Assembly (NCBI GenBank): GCA_903919145.1
Contig: CAIXGW010000074.1
Location: forward strand, 62,001 to 126,000
Length of the DNA stretch: 64,000 bases
Direction: 5' to 3'
Source of the DNA: an uncultured Myxococcales bacterium
GTDB lineage: Bacteria; Myxococcota_A; UBA9042
In this document: positions 30,823 to 38,217 of the stretch, piece by piece
How positions within the stretch are numbered: position 1 is the first letter of the stretch
Layout of the letters: every line of letters starts with the position of its first letter
Translations under genes and position numbers: made by a program
The notes under the pieces: generated by a model
The model's input: the letters and a program-made list of their open reading frames with translations, nothing else
What the model was told of the DNA's origin: nothing
Databases searched by the model: none

Positions 30823-31484
30823 GGGCGAGCCTCGCTGACGTGGCCGCGCCGCACCTGCAGCCATTGGTCGGGCCTGGGAATGCAGGCAAAGTCATGGGTG
30901 GCCACGACCACCGCGGCGCCGTTCCTGCGCGCCTCGTCCAGCAAGCCCGCCAGCAAGGCCTGCCCGGCGGCGTCCAGGCCGGTCGAGGGCTCGTCCAGCA
31001 GCCACACGTCGGCGCCGGTCAGCAGCAGCCGCGCCAGGGCGGTCCGCTGCAGCATGCCGCGCGAAAAGCCACGCACGGCGCGGTGTTGGTCGGCCCGGGC
31101 CAGACCAACGCGGTCCAGGCTGGCGCTGACCTGGGCCAAGCTTGGCGGGGAGCCATGCAAAGAGGCCAGCAAGCGTACGTTTTCTGTGGCTGTCAGGTCG
31201 AGATAGGCGCCGGGCTTGTGACCCACCCGCGCCAGCCGCCGCGCCATGTCGGCCGGGTGGATGTCGGCAACGGCCACGCCGGCCAGCTTGACTTCGCCGC
31301 GGTCTGGGGTCCGCAGACCGGCCAGCAGGTCCAGCAGCGTCGACTTGCCGGCGCCGTTGTCTCCCCACAGCACGGTCAGGGTGCCGGCAGCAAATTGTAC
31401 CTGCACATCCACCAGGATGAAGCGATCGCCGACGCTCCAGGCTAGGTCGGTGGCCTGCAGCAACGCCGCAGGGCTAGCCGCCAT
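30819..31484 (-). CDS. ccmA: Haem exporter ATP-binding protein CcmA
   Basis: 221 aa ABC ATPase. Walker A GDNGAGKST (~41-49), signature loop GFSRGMLQRTALARLLL (variant of LSGGQ), Walker B DVWLLDEPSTGLD and switch His in ATHDF. Powers release of holo-CcmE from CcmC. Start overlaps the preceding gene by 11 bases. Confidence 0.92.
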   Translation of the reverse strand: MAASPAALLQATDLAWSVGDRFILVDVQVQFAAGTLTVLWGDNGAGKSTLLDLLAGLRTPDRGEVKLAGVAVADIHPADMARRLARVGHKPGAYLDLTATENVRLLASLHGSPPSLAQVSASLDRVGLARADQHRAVRGFSRGMLQRTALARLLLTGADVWLLDEPSTGLDAAGQALLAGLLDEARRNGAAVVVATHDFACIPRPDQWLQVRRGHVSEARP

Positions 31485-32217
31485 GGGCTTCCTCTGGCCT
31501 CTTGCGCAACAGCCACCACAGCGCCAGGGCGCCCAGGCTCACCGCAGCCGAGGTCAGGACCCGGCGCGGCGCCGCGGCGGGGGCCGGCAAGTCAGCCAGT
31601 TCTAACGCTACCACTTCATTGGGGCCAATAGGCTGAGCCAGGGCAAGGCCAACCAGCCGCTCGTCCCCCTGCTCATAGCGCAGGCTGCGTGCCGCGCGAT
31701 CGGTCGTCAGACGGGTGCGGCCGGGCACAGAGCTGGCCACCACAATGGTGGCAAAGGTCTGCTTGCCCGCGCCGCGCAGCCCCAGTCGCAGGGTAGAGTC
31801 AGAGTAGCCGAGCATGTACCGCGCCCGCACGGTGGCTTCGGCGCCCGGTGCCAGCGTGCCTACCACGGCCAGTCCGCCCAGCTTGCGCTCAACCTTGACG
31901 TCGCCGGTGACTTCGGCCTCTACCGATTGGGCCGCCGCCGGGATACTGCCGCGGTCCAGCACTGCGCCGCCGATCAGCGGAGCCGGCACGGGCAGCAGAA
32001 ACCCGGCAGCCGTCAGGTCGATCGACCGGCTTTCCGTATTGGTCAGGCGGTATTCTACGCTGGTGCTGATGCGGTCTTCATCGACCGACAGCTGGACCTG
32101 CGCTTCGATGCGCACAGCCGGAACGGCGAGTCCGGCCGGGCTGGCCAACGCCGGCACTGACGCTCCGCCGGCAGCGGCGATACTCAGCAAGGTCAAAGAA
32201 ATCAAGGATCGCTTCAT
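31474..32217 (-). CDS. Exported, C-terminally anchored protein of the ccm operon
   Basis: 247 aa. N-terminal signal peptide (cleavage near PALA), a beta-rich periplasmic domain of ~180 residues that looks immunoglobulin-like (VEYRLTNTESRSIDL, GTLAPGAEATVRARYMLGY), then a C-terminal membrane helix (~220-236) and a short basic tail RKRPEEAHGG. No Cys, so no thiol-redox role in haem attachment. Coupled to both neighbours by overlaps (ATGA upstream, 11 bp with ccmA). Likely an assembly or scaffold partner for cytochrome c maturation; family not recognised. Confidence 0.6.
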   Translation of the reverse strand: MKRSLISLTLLSIAAAGGASVPALASPAGLAVPAVRIEAQVQLSVDEDRISTSVEYRLTNTESRSIDLTAAGFLLPVPAPLIGGAVLDRGSIPAAAQSVEAEVTGDVKVERKLGGLAVVGTLAPGAEATVRARYMLGYSDSTLRLGLRGAGKQTFATIVVASSVPGRTRLTTDRAARSLRYEQGDERLVGLALAQPIGPNEVVALELADLPAPAAAPRRVLTSAAVSLGALALWWLLRKRPEEAHGG

Positions 32218-32600
32218 CGGTGGCCCCCCGCAGTCCTGGCCGGGGCGCCGTGGGTCGCCGCGTGATCTGCGGCCGCCAGGTCGCGTTTGTGCGCGTCCAG
32301 CAGGGCCAAGACCGCGATGGCCTCACCCTCATATCGCACACGCAGCCGATTGTAATCATGGGTATCAAGCTTGCCGGTGTCATAGTCAAACTGGATTTCG
32401 CGCAGGTGATTGAGCAGGCGCCGCCTCTCATCTTCCAGCCGTGCCAGCTCTTTTTGGTCCGGGTCGGGGCGCTCGGCCTTGGCCGTCGCCTTGGGGGCGC
32501 GCAATTGCGCCAAGAACAGGGCGCGCACCGCATAAAGCGTCGCCAGGATACCGGCCAACGCCGCCACCAGCACAGACAAGTTGGCCAACCACCCTTTCAC
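32214..32600 (-). CDS. CcmI-like small membrane protein
   Basis: 128 aa from GTG 32600. This start has CGGAGG six bases upstream and overlaps the kinase TGA as GTGA, so it beats the longer ORF. One N-terminal membrane helix (~6-26), then a charged helical domain. The block LEDERRRLLNHLREIQFDYD followed by TGKLDTHDYNRLRVRYEGEA is the pattern found in CcmI/CycH N-terminal regions and related small proteins that head ccm operons. CcmI proteins bring apocytochromes to the haem ligation complex; the TPR part of full CcmI is missing here. Confidence 0.65.
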   Translation of the reverse strand: MKGWLANLSVLVAALAGILATLYAVRALFLAQLRAPKATAKAERPDPDQKELARLEDERRRLLNHLREIQFDYDTGKLDTHDYNRLRVRYEGEAIAVLALLDAHKRDLAAADHAATHGAPARTAGGHR

Positions 32601-33694
32601 CGCGTGCCTCCGCGTCGCCACAGCCGCGACCACAAGCTGCCCTGTTCTTTGCTGTCTTGATGGAGGGCGATGGCCAGAGCTTGGGCAAAGCTTCTGACAT
32701 CGCCAAAGCGCTGGGCCGGATCGCGGGCCAGGGCTTGGTGCACCACCGCAATGGCGCTCGGCGGCAGATCGGGCCGCAGCGAGGCCAGCGACTGCTGCGG
32801 AATCGCCTGCGTCGAGCGCAAGGCTTCCAGCACTTCGGCGGCGCGGGTGGCGCCCGCCCCCAGGACGCGGCTGCCCGCCAGCAGCTCGTAGGCGATGCAG
32901 GCCAGCGAATACTGATCGGCGCGACCGTCGACCACGTCGCCCCGTGCCTGCTCGGGCGCCATGTAGGCCGGCGTGCCAGCGGGGTTGTCCTTGTCCCAGC
33001 CGACGCGAAACCGATCCGCCTTGTCATTCAATTGGGTCGCAGCGCCCAGATCGTAGGTCAGCAACTGCATGGCGCCGTTGATGTTGTCGCTGACCGCTGC
33101 GTTGGCCGGGGTGACATCGCGGTGCACCCAGCCCAGCGCGTGCAGCTCTGCCAAGCCGTCGGCCCACTGCCCAATCACTTCGGCTACGCGATCGGAAGTC
33201 ATGCGCTTGCCTGCGGCGTTGAGCCCAGCCAGCGCCTGTTGCAGCGTCATCCCTTCTGCGTACTGCATGGCAATGTACGGACGGCCGTCGGCCATGGTGC
33301 CGCAGCGGTAGACATCGACGTAGCACGGCGAGCGCATCCGACCCAGCAGCTCGGCCTCGCGCTGCAGGGCCTGGCTGGCCTTCTTGACGTCGCGCTCAGG
33401 CAGCTTCAAGTAGAGGTAGCTCAACGCCTTGACGGCCACCTGGCGGCGACCTACCGAGCGCTGCTGAGCCAGGAACACGTCGGCGTGGCTGCCGGACCCC
33501 AGCGCGCGCAGCAACTCAAAATCGCCATCGACTACCTGGCCAAGAGCGGCTTGCAGGTCGACGCGCGACGATCGGCGCACAGGGGCATCTACAGGAGGGA
33601 CGGGGACTGCCAAGGGATCGACGCCGCTCCCTCGACTGCGGGGAGTCTGGCAAGTGTGCCACAAGGGCCCCTTGCAGCCAACTTGCGGTTGCAC
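32597..33694 (-). CDS. Soluble Ser/Thr protein kinase heading the ccm operon
   Basis: 365 aa from GTG 33694 (a start further in is possible; the kinase domain begins near residue 58). Gly loop LGSGSHADVF, Lys89 in VAVKAL, catalytic loop HRDVTPAN (191-198), metal site YDLG (DLG 215-217), and GTPAYMAPEQ. HRDV-x-P-x-N in place of HRDLKPEN is common in myxobacterial kinases. No membrane helix. The C-terminus ends in an Arg/Trp-rich tail. Its stop overlaps the CcmI-like gene start (GTGA) with a ribosome site inside, so kinase and cytochrome c maturation genes are made together. Substrate unknown. Confidence 0.9.
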   Translation of the reverse strand: MQPQVGCKGPLWHTCQTPRSRGSGVDPLAVPVPPVDAPVRRSSRVDLQAALGQVVDGDFELLRALGSGSHADVFLAQQRSVGRRQVAVKALSYLYLKLPERDVKKASQALQREAELLGRMRSPCYVDVYRCGTMADGRPYIAMQYAEGMTLQQALAGLNAAGKRMTSDRVAEVIGQWADGLAELHALGWVHRDVTPANAAVSDNINGAMQLLTYDLGAATQLNDKADRFRVGWDKDNPAGTPAYMAPEQARGDVVDGRADQYSLACIAYELLAGSRVLGAGATRAAEVLEALRSTQAIPQQSLASLRPDLPPSAIAVVHQALARDPAQRFGDVRSFAQALAIALHQDSKEQGSLWSRLWRRGGTR

Positions 33695-33735
33695 CCCGGC
33701 GCGCGCACCTGCGATGCTTGGCGCGGAGGTGAGCG

Positions 33736-34746
33736 GTGGGCAAACTCAATGGCTTGGCAGGGGCGGCAGTCGCGTCGGCGATGGTGGTGGCGGCGGTGGT
33801 GGCAGGGCTGGCCCCTGGCTGTAGCAACGCGGTCGCTCCCAAAGCGGAGGCTCCGCAGAGCTACAGCGACATTGCTGTAAACACAGGGGATGTTGGCGGC
33901 CTGCCTGAGCCGGCGGATCTGGCGATCGACGCTTCGCAAGCCGGAGCCAGCTGGCAAGGGCAATACCAAGCGGCGGTGCGGGTCCAGGGGCCGTGGAGCG
34001 GCAAGCTGGTGGTTGTGCTGCCCGATCTCACAGATCCCCCCGGCCACTATCGAGAATTGCTGCGCGAGTTTGCCCGAGCCGGCCACCACGTCTTGGCCCT
34101 GCCCGCCGCGGCGGCGCCGGCCGTGTCGGAGCTGTGCGGCGCCAATTCGGCCTGCTATGACGCCGTGCGCAGCGAGCTGTGGGACGGCTTGGACCACAGC
34201 CCCAAGCTGACGCTGACCCAGGCCGATGGCGTGATCGCGCGGCTGGTCAGCGGTCTGCAGGGCCTAGAAAAGGTTTACCCGGGGCAGAATTGGGGTACGT
34301 ACTACAGCGCCGCCGTGCCGACCTGGGCCAAGATTCGCTTGGTGGGCCATGGCGAAGGCGCCAGCCAGGCAGCGTGGGCGGCGGGCAAGCAGCTGGTAGA
34401 GCGGGTTGTCCTGTTGGCCGGACCGGTCGACGGCCAGGGCGACGATCTGCCCGCCTGGGTCAACAACGGCCACCTCACGCCTACGGCCCAGTGGTACGGC
34501 CTGTGCCACACGGCTGACCCGCAGTGGGCGCGGATTGCCAAGGGTTGGACGGCGCTGGGGCTGGGAGCCGGACCGCTCAGCTGGCCCAGCATTGACCAGG
34601 GGGCCGTGTTGGGCGTGCCGTTCTTGACCACCGCTGCCGCCTCCGCACAGCCGCGCAAGGCCATCGCGGTGGACGAAGCGCTGGCGCGCGACAGCCAGAA
34701 CCGGCCTGTTCTCAGGCAGACTTGGCGCAATCTCATTGGGCCGTAG
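33736..34746 (+). CDS. Alpha/beta-hydrolase-fold lipoprotein with altered nucleophile site
   Basis: 336 aa. GTG start with a strong GGAGGTGA site (33724-33731). Signal and lipobox LAPGC near residue 29. The body resembles BPSS1187-type alpha/beta hydrolases (LVVVLPDLTDPPGHYRELL, later IRLVGHGEGASQAAWAAG). The nucleophile elbow, normally G-x-S-x-G as GHSQG, is GHGEG, so the catalytic Ser is replaced by Gly; catalysis in the usual way is unlikely. It may serve as a binding or structural protein. Divergent from the kinase gene with only ~40 bp between, so promoters must lie inside coding or in that gap. Confidence 0.65.
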   Translation: MGKLNGLAGAAVASAMVVAAVVAGLAPGCSNAVAPKAEAPQSYSDIAVNTGDVGGLPEPADLAIDASQAGASWQGQYQAAVRVQGPWSGKLVVVLPDLTDPPGHYRELLREFARAGHHVLALPAAAAPAVSELCGANSACYDAVRSELWDGLDHSPKLTLTQADGVIARLVSGLQGLEKVYPGQNWGTYYSAAVPTWAKIRLVGHGEGASQAAWAAGKQLVERVVLLAGPVDGQGDDLPAWVNNGHLTPTAQWYGLCHTADPQWARIAKGWTALGLGAGPLSWPSIDQGAVLGVPFLTTAAASAQPRKAIAVDEALARDSQNRPVLRQTWRNLIGP

Positions 34747-34868
34747 GCGGCCAAGGGGCTGACGGCTGCTTGGCGACGCGCTGGCGAACCCGGCCAGCGA
34801 CTGCGGTGTCGCCTTGGCCCTGGCATGCCGCGCGACGGCTGGGCCAGAGCTCGCAGCGGACCAGCGTG

Positions 34869-34904
34869 CAGCTCCGCGGCGGGTGGCGATCCGCCGCGGA
34901 GCTG
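34869..34904 (-). terminator. Strong GC hairpin after the Ala/Lys-rich gene
   Basis: CAGCTCCGCGGCGG (34869-34882) pairs perfectly with CCGCCGCGGAGCTG (34891-34904), a 14-bp stem with 8-base loop. It starts 12 bases past the stop codon of the minus-strand gene at 34917 and also faces the convergent end at 34746. No T-run, so it could be a terminator or an mRNA 3' stabiliser. Confidence 0.55.
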
Positions 34905-34916
34905 CTGCTGTGGCGA

Positions 34917-35444
34917 CTACTTGCCGGCGCGACCGCCTGCGGCGGGGGCAGCGGGGGCGGCCGGAGCCGTCGGAGCGGCTGGAGCTGGCGCAGCGCCCGC
35001 GCGACCGGTTGGCGCAGCGGCGGGCGCGGCCGGAGCGGCATCCGCGCCAGCGCGACCAGCCGGAGCGGCCTCTTTCTTGGCGCCCTTGGCGGCTTCTTTG
35101 GCGGCTTTCTTGGCAGCCTTTTCAGCTTCCTTGGCGGCCTTTTTCTCAGCCTTTGCTTTCTCTTTGGAGGCCTTTGCGGCTTCCTTGGCGGCCTTCTTCT
35201 CTGCCTTGGCTGCTTCTTTGGCGGCTTTGGCTGCGGCCTTGTCGACGGCCGGAGCAGCCTCTGGCTTCTTGGCCTCTGCCGCCGGAGCCGCGGCGCCAGC
35301 GCGACCAGCGGCGGCCGGAGCGGCCTCCGCCTTTGGCGCTTCAGCGGCCGGAGCTGCGGCGCCGCCCGCGCGACCCTGCGCAAAGGCGGGTGCTGCTAGA
35401 CCCAGAGCGAGAACGGCCACCATCACGGACTTGAACACCTTCAT
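34917..35444 (-). CDS. Exported Ala/Lys/Pro-rich low-complexity protein with GRAG repeats
   Basis: 175 aa. ATG 35444 has GGGAGA about 8 bases upstream. Clear signal peptide ending APAFA. The mature part has three zones: an Ala/Pro/Glu region with GRAG motifs, a central ~75-residue Lys/Ala helix-like block (repeats of AAKEAAKAEKKA) like the tail of histone H1, and a second Ala/Pro region with more GRAG motifs, ending GGRAGK. GRAG occurs five times. Positive charge suggests binding to DNA, polyanions or the cell surface outside the cytoplasm; no known family. Confidence 0.7.
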   Translation of the reverse strand: MKVFKSVMVAVLALGLAAPAFAQGRAGGAAAPAAEAPKAEAAPAAAGRAGAAAPAAEAKKPEAAPAVDKAAAKAAKEAAKAEKKAAKEAAKASKEKAKAEKKAAKEAEKAAKKAAKEAAKGAKKEAAPAGRAGADAAPAAPAAAPTGRAGAAPAPAAPTAPAAPAAPAAGGRAGK

Positions 35445-35509
35445 GCGAATGTCTCCCAAGGCGGCCAGAAGAAAATGCCTGGCGCTGCCGCCCGCGCCAG
35501 GGCCAAGGT

Positions 35510-35606
35510 TGTTGCCGACTGCTTCAAACTCGAAGCTCGCTCCGGGTTACCTGTGAACCAGAACCGGACGCAACCCAGAGCCAATTAACGGTCTTGGGCA
35601 CCCTAA
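35510..35606 (-). repeat. Dispersed repeat copy R3
   Basis: Minus strand reads GTGCCCAAGACCGTTAATT, then GGGTTGCGTCCGGTTCTGGT and TCACAGGT, aligned with R4, R2 and R1 over ~55 bases. It lies about 40 bases past the stop of the IgGFc-type gene (35644), in the same direction as that gene. The far end is approximate; a weak inverted match (ACAACCTTGGCCC) lies near 35505-35510. Confidence 0.7.
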
Positions 35607-35643
35607 CGCGTCAGCTGCTGGTTTGTTCATCGCTTCCAGGGGA

Positions 35644-38028
35644 TCACGGCTGGCTGACTGCCAGACCGGCGCCGCCTGGGTAGCCGTAGGACACGTCATC
35701 GTCATAACCGTACACCACCAGGCCGCCTTTCTGCGACAGCTGCAGGCGGTGCGGCCCGGCCGGGATCGGCAACCTGGCGACCAGCCACATGGTGCCAGGG
35801 ACGGCGGTGAACAGGTTGACCTGCAGCGGCGCGCCGTCGAGCTTGGCGGTCGAGCCGGCCATCATCACGATGTTGATGTAATTAGTCACGTACTTGTCTG
35901 GCACTAGAAACAGGTAGTCGTCCAGGTATTGCGACGAAGCCACGCCCAGGATGAGAGACGGGTCGCCAATCGGCGCGCACATCGAAGACACCCCGGCGGA
36001 TTCGCACTTGGCGTTGACGCTCCACTTGCTTAGGCACTGGGCGGCGCTGGTGCAGGTGGCCTGCTCGTAGGGCATGGTGGCGTAAGAAGAAGCCATGTAC
36101 TGGCCCACCAACACCGGCTTGGTCGCCGTCAAAACAAAGTCCTTGTCCGTGGCAAACTCCATCCACGCGCCCTTGTTCAGCGTGGGCGGATTGACGCCGA
36201 TGTTGGGGACAATCTGGAAAGTGGTGTTGTCTTGGACGGCCAGCACCCGCCAGCTGTCTTTCTCTTTGCCGCGGGGCTGCAGTCGACTGCCCACATAGGT
36301 CGTGCCCAGGGTATCTACCGGGAACATCTGCTCTTCCAGGTGGTCGGCGCAGCAAGAGGACTGGCAGCCGCTGTCGCTGGAGCAGGTCTGGCCAAAGCCG
36401 CTGTTGGTGGAGCCAGCGCAGTACTTGACCGAGCTGCCGGCCTTGGGAATGCAGCTGCCGGTGTCGGGCGAGTTGGAGGCCTCAGAGCCGCCAAAGACGA
36501 CCACGGGCTTGTCTGCCTCTACATAACTGCCGGTGAGGTCAGCGCCTTCTTGGTTGGTCTCCAGGTTGAGGACCTGGCCCTGCTTGAGCTTGTAACTGCC
36601 CACCTGCCCGGCGTTGAGGGCGGGTACTCCGGGGCCGGCCAGGGTCTTGGCGGTGACCTTGACGCCCACGGTGGTATCGCCGGGCATGGTGGCCACCACC
36701 GTCAGATAGCTGCGGAACAGCGTGCCCAGCTGGCGGCGCGACAGCACGTAGTACTGCTTGCCCAGCGCGTTGGTAGGCAGCAGCAGCGAGGCATCGTTGG
36801 AGAAAACCTGATAGTTCTCAAGAGGGTTGAACTGGTAGGCTACGATGGGCTGGGTGGCCTGGATGCGGAACACTTTGTCATTGATGTTGGTGCCGTCCTG
36901 GTCCTGGGTGGCGATCTTCCAAGTCGGGTCGGGAAGCTTGATGACCTGCAGGCCTTTGCTGGCCACCGTCCAAGAGGACGACTTGTAGGTCGCCGAGCCC
37001 TTTTCGCCAAACGACGCGGTGACTGTGGCCGGGGCTGGGGCGGAGTTGGACACCACCACGGCAAATTGCTTGTGCTGGGCGTCGTAAACCTTGCCACCGG
37101 AGCTGTCGATGGCGTTGTCCAGGTCGACCGCCCAGAAATCGCAGCCGACATAGGTGTTGGACTTGATGTCGCCTTCGCACGGGTTGACGCACAGGCCGCC
37201 AAGGCAGGTCAAGCCCTTGGCAGCGCAGTCCTCTACCACGTCCAGCCCAGAGCCGTCGTTGGTGCAGGCCATCGCCTTGTCGCCGTTGCAGGTCTTGGTG
37301 CCGGGGGCGCAGATCGCGCACTTCTTGTTGATGCAAGAGGCGGCGCCGCTGCAGGTGTCTACGGTGGAAGCGGCGTTGCCGTCACTGCTGCACTTGAGCA
37401 CTTCCATCGACTTGCCGCCGGCCGGGGCCGGGGCGCAGAACGTGCTGTCGGGCTGGCACTTGCGGCACTTGCCGTCTACGCAAGAGGGGGTTTCGTCTGG
37501 GCATTTGGTGGTCGCCAGGGTGCCATCGGCCTGGCAGGTGGCCAGGAAGTCACCGTCGCAGCTGGTGGTTCCCGGCGTGCAGGTCGTGCTCTTGCAGGCG
37601 AAATTGACGCAGTCTTCGCCGGCCTTGCAGTTGAATTCTGTTAGACATTCAACGCATTGCTTGATGGATACTGCGCACAGCGTCTTGCCCGGGTAGTTCT
37701 TGCAGGCCGAGCCGGTGGTGCACGCCGGGCCGTCATAGCCGTCTTCTCCGGCGGCGTCTGCTGGGTCCGCGGCGTCGCTGCCATTGGGGTCCGTGGAGCC
37801 GGTAGCGTCACTGGCCGGGCCGACATCGGCGTCTTTGGCGGTGACCTTGACGTCCACCCCTTCTTCGCTGTCTGGCAGCCAAGTGCCGTTTTGGTTCACG
37901 CCGCTGTTGGAGGCATTGCTGCACTGCCAACTGAGGATGGCCACTATCAAAACCTGACAAATCGTTGCGGCGCGGCGCAGCGGAATGCGGGGGGCGCTGG
38001 AGGTGCGGCAGAGTGCGAATGTGGGCAT
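35644..38028 (-). CDS. IgGFc-binding-type Cys-rich surface protein (paralogue 2)
   Basis: 794 aa. N-terminal hydrophobic stretch ends ILSWQC, a plausible lipobox at about residue 36, followed by an Asp/Gly/Ala linker to ~100. Then five or so Cys-rich units (~100-280: CVECLTEFNC, CVDGKCRKC, CINKKCAIC, CLGGLCVNPC). The rest is the IgGFc-binding region: YVGCDFWAVDLD, VVVSNSAPAPA, AYQFNPL, NDASLLLPTNALGKQYYVLS, SCCADHLEEQMFPVDTLG, ending VVYGYDDDVSYGYPGG. Domain order equals that of 16292-18430, but it has an extra ~40-residue Cys-bearing insert (AGSSVKYCAG, SSDSGCQSSCC). A ribosome-site-like AGGAAAG precedes the ATG. Probable cell-surface adhesion or matrix protein. Confidence 0.85.
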   Translation of the reverse strand: MPTFALCRTSSAPRIPLRRAATICQVLIVAILSWQCSNASNSGVNQNGTWLPDSEEGVDVKVTAKDADVGPASDATGSTDPNGSDAADPADAAGEDGYDGPACTTGSACKNYPGKTLCAVSIKQCVECLTEFNCKAGEDCVNFACKSTTCTPGTTSCDGDFLATCQADGTLATTKCPDETPSCVDGKCRKCQPDSTFCAPAPAGGKSMEVLKCSSDGNAASTVDTCSGAASCINKKCAICAPGTKTCNGDKAMACTNDGSGLDVVEDCAAKGLTCLGGLCVNPCEGDIKSNTYVGCDFWAVDLDNAIDSSGGKVYDAQHKQFAVVVSNSAPAPATVTASFGEKGSATYKSSSWTVASKGLQVIKLPDPTWKIATQDQDGTNINDKVFRIQATQPIVAYQFNPLENYQVFSNDASLLLPTNALGKQYYVLSRRQLGTLFRSYLTVVATMPGDTTVGVKVTAKTLAGPGVPALNAGQVGSYKLKQGQVLNLETNQEGADLTGSYVEADKPVVVFGGSEASNSPDTGSCIPKAGSSVKYCAGSTNSGFGQTCSSDSGCQSSCCADHLEEQMFPVDTLGTTYVGSRLQPRGKEKDSWRVLAVQDNTTFQIVPNIGVNPPTLNKGAWMEFATDKDFVLTATKPVLVGQYMASSYATMPYEQATCTSAAQCLSKWSVNAKCESAGVSSMCAPIGDPSLILGVASSQYLDDYLFLVPDKYVTNYINIVMMAGSTAKLDGAPLQVNLFTAVPGTMWLVARLPIPAGPHRLQLSQKGGLVVYGYDDDVSYGYPGGAGLAVSQP

Positions 38029-38217
38029 GTGTTGGGCTTTCCTTGCGGCAATGGTCGCATCAGTGTAGCTGGCCCCGCGCGCCAGCGAAACAGCAAATCT
38101 GCAGGGGCTGCAGGTGGGCCCCAGGGGGTCGATCGCGCTTGGCGTGGGCTGACAAAGTCGTGACGGCTCGCTACACTCCTACCCCCTGCGCGCCGCCGTC
38201 CCCGCAGCTGGAGTCCC

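Noticed and set aside
34722-35556. Several long plus-strand frames opposite the Ala/Lys-rich gene (225, 206 and 243 aa)
   Set aside because: All three frames are open because the opposite gene is built of few codons; the minus gene has a signal peptide and ribosome site.
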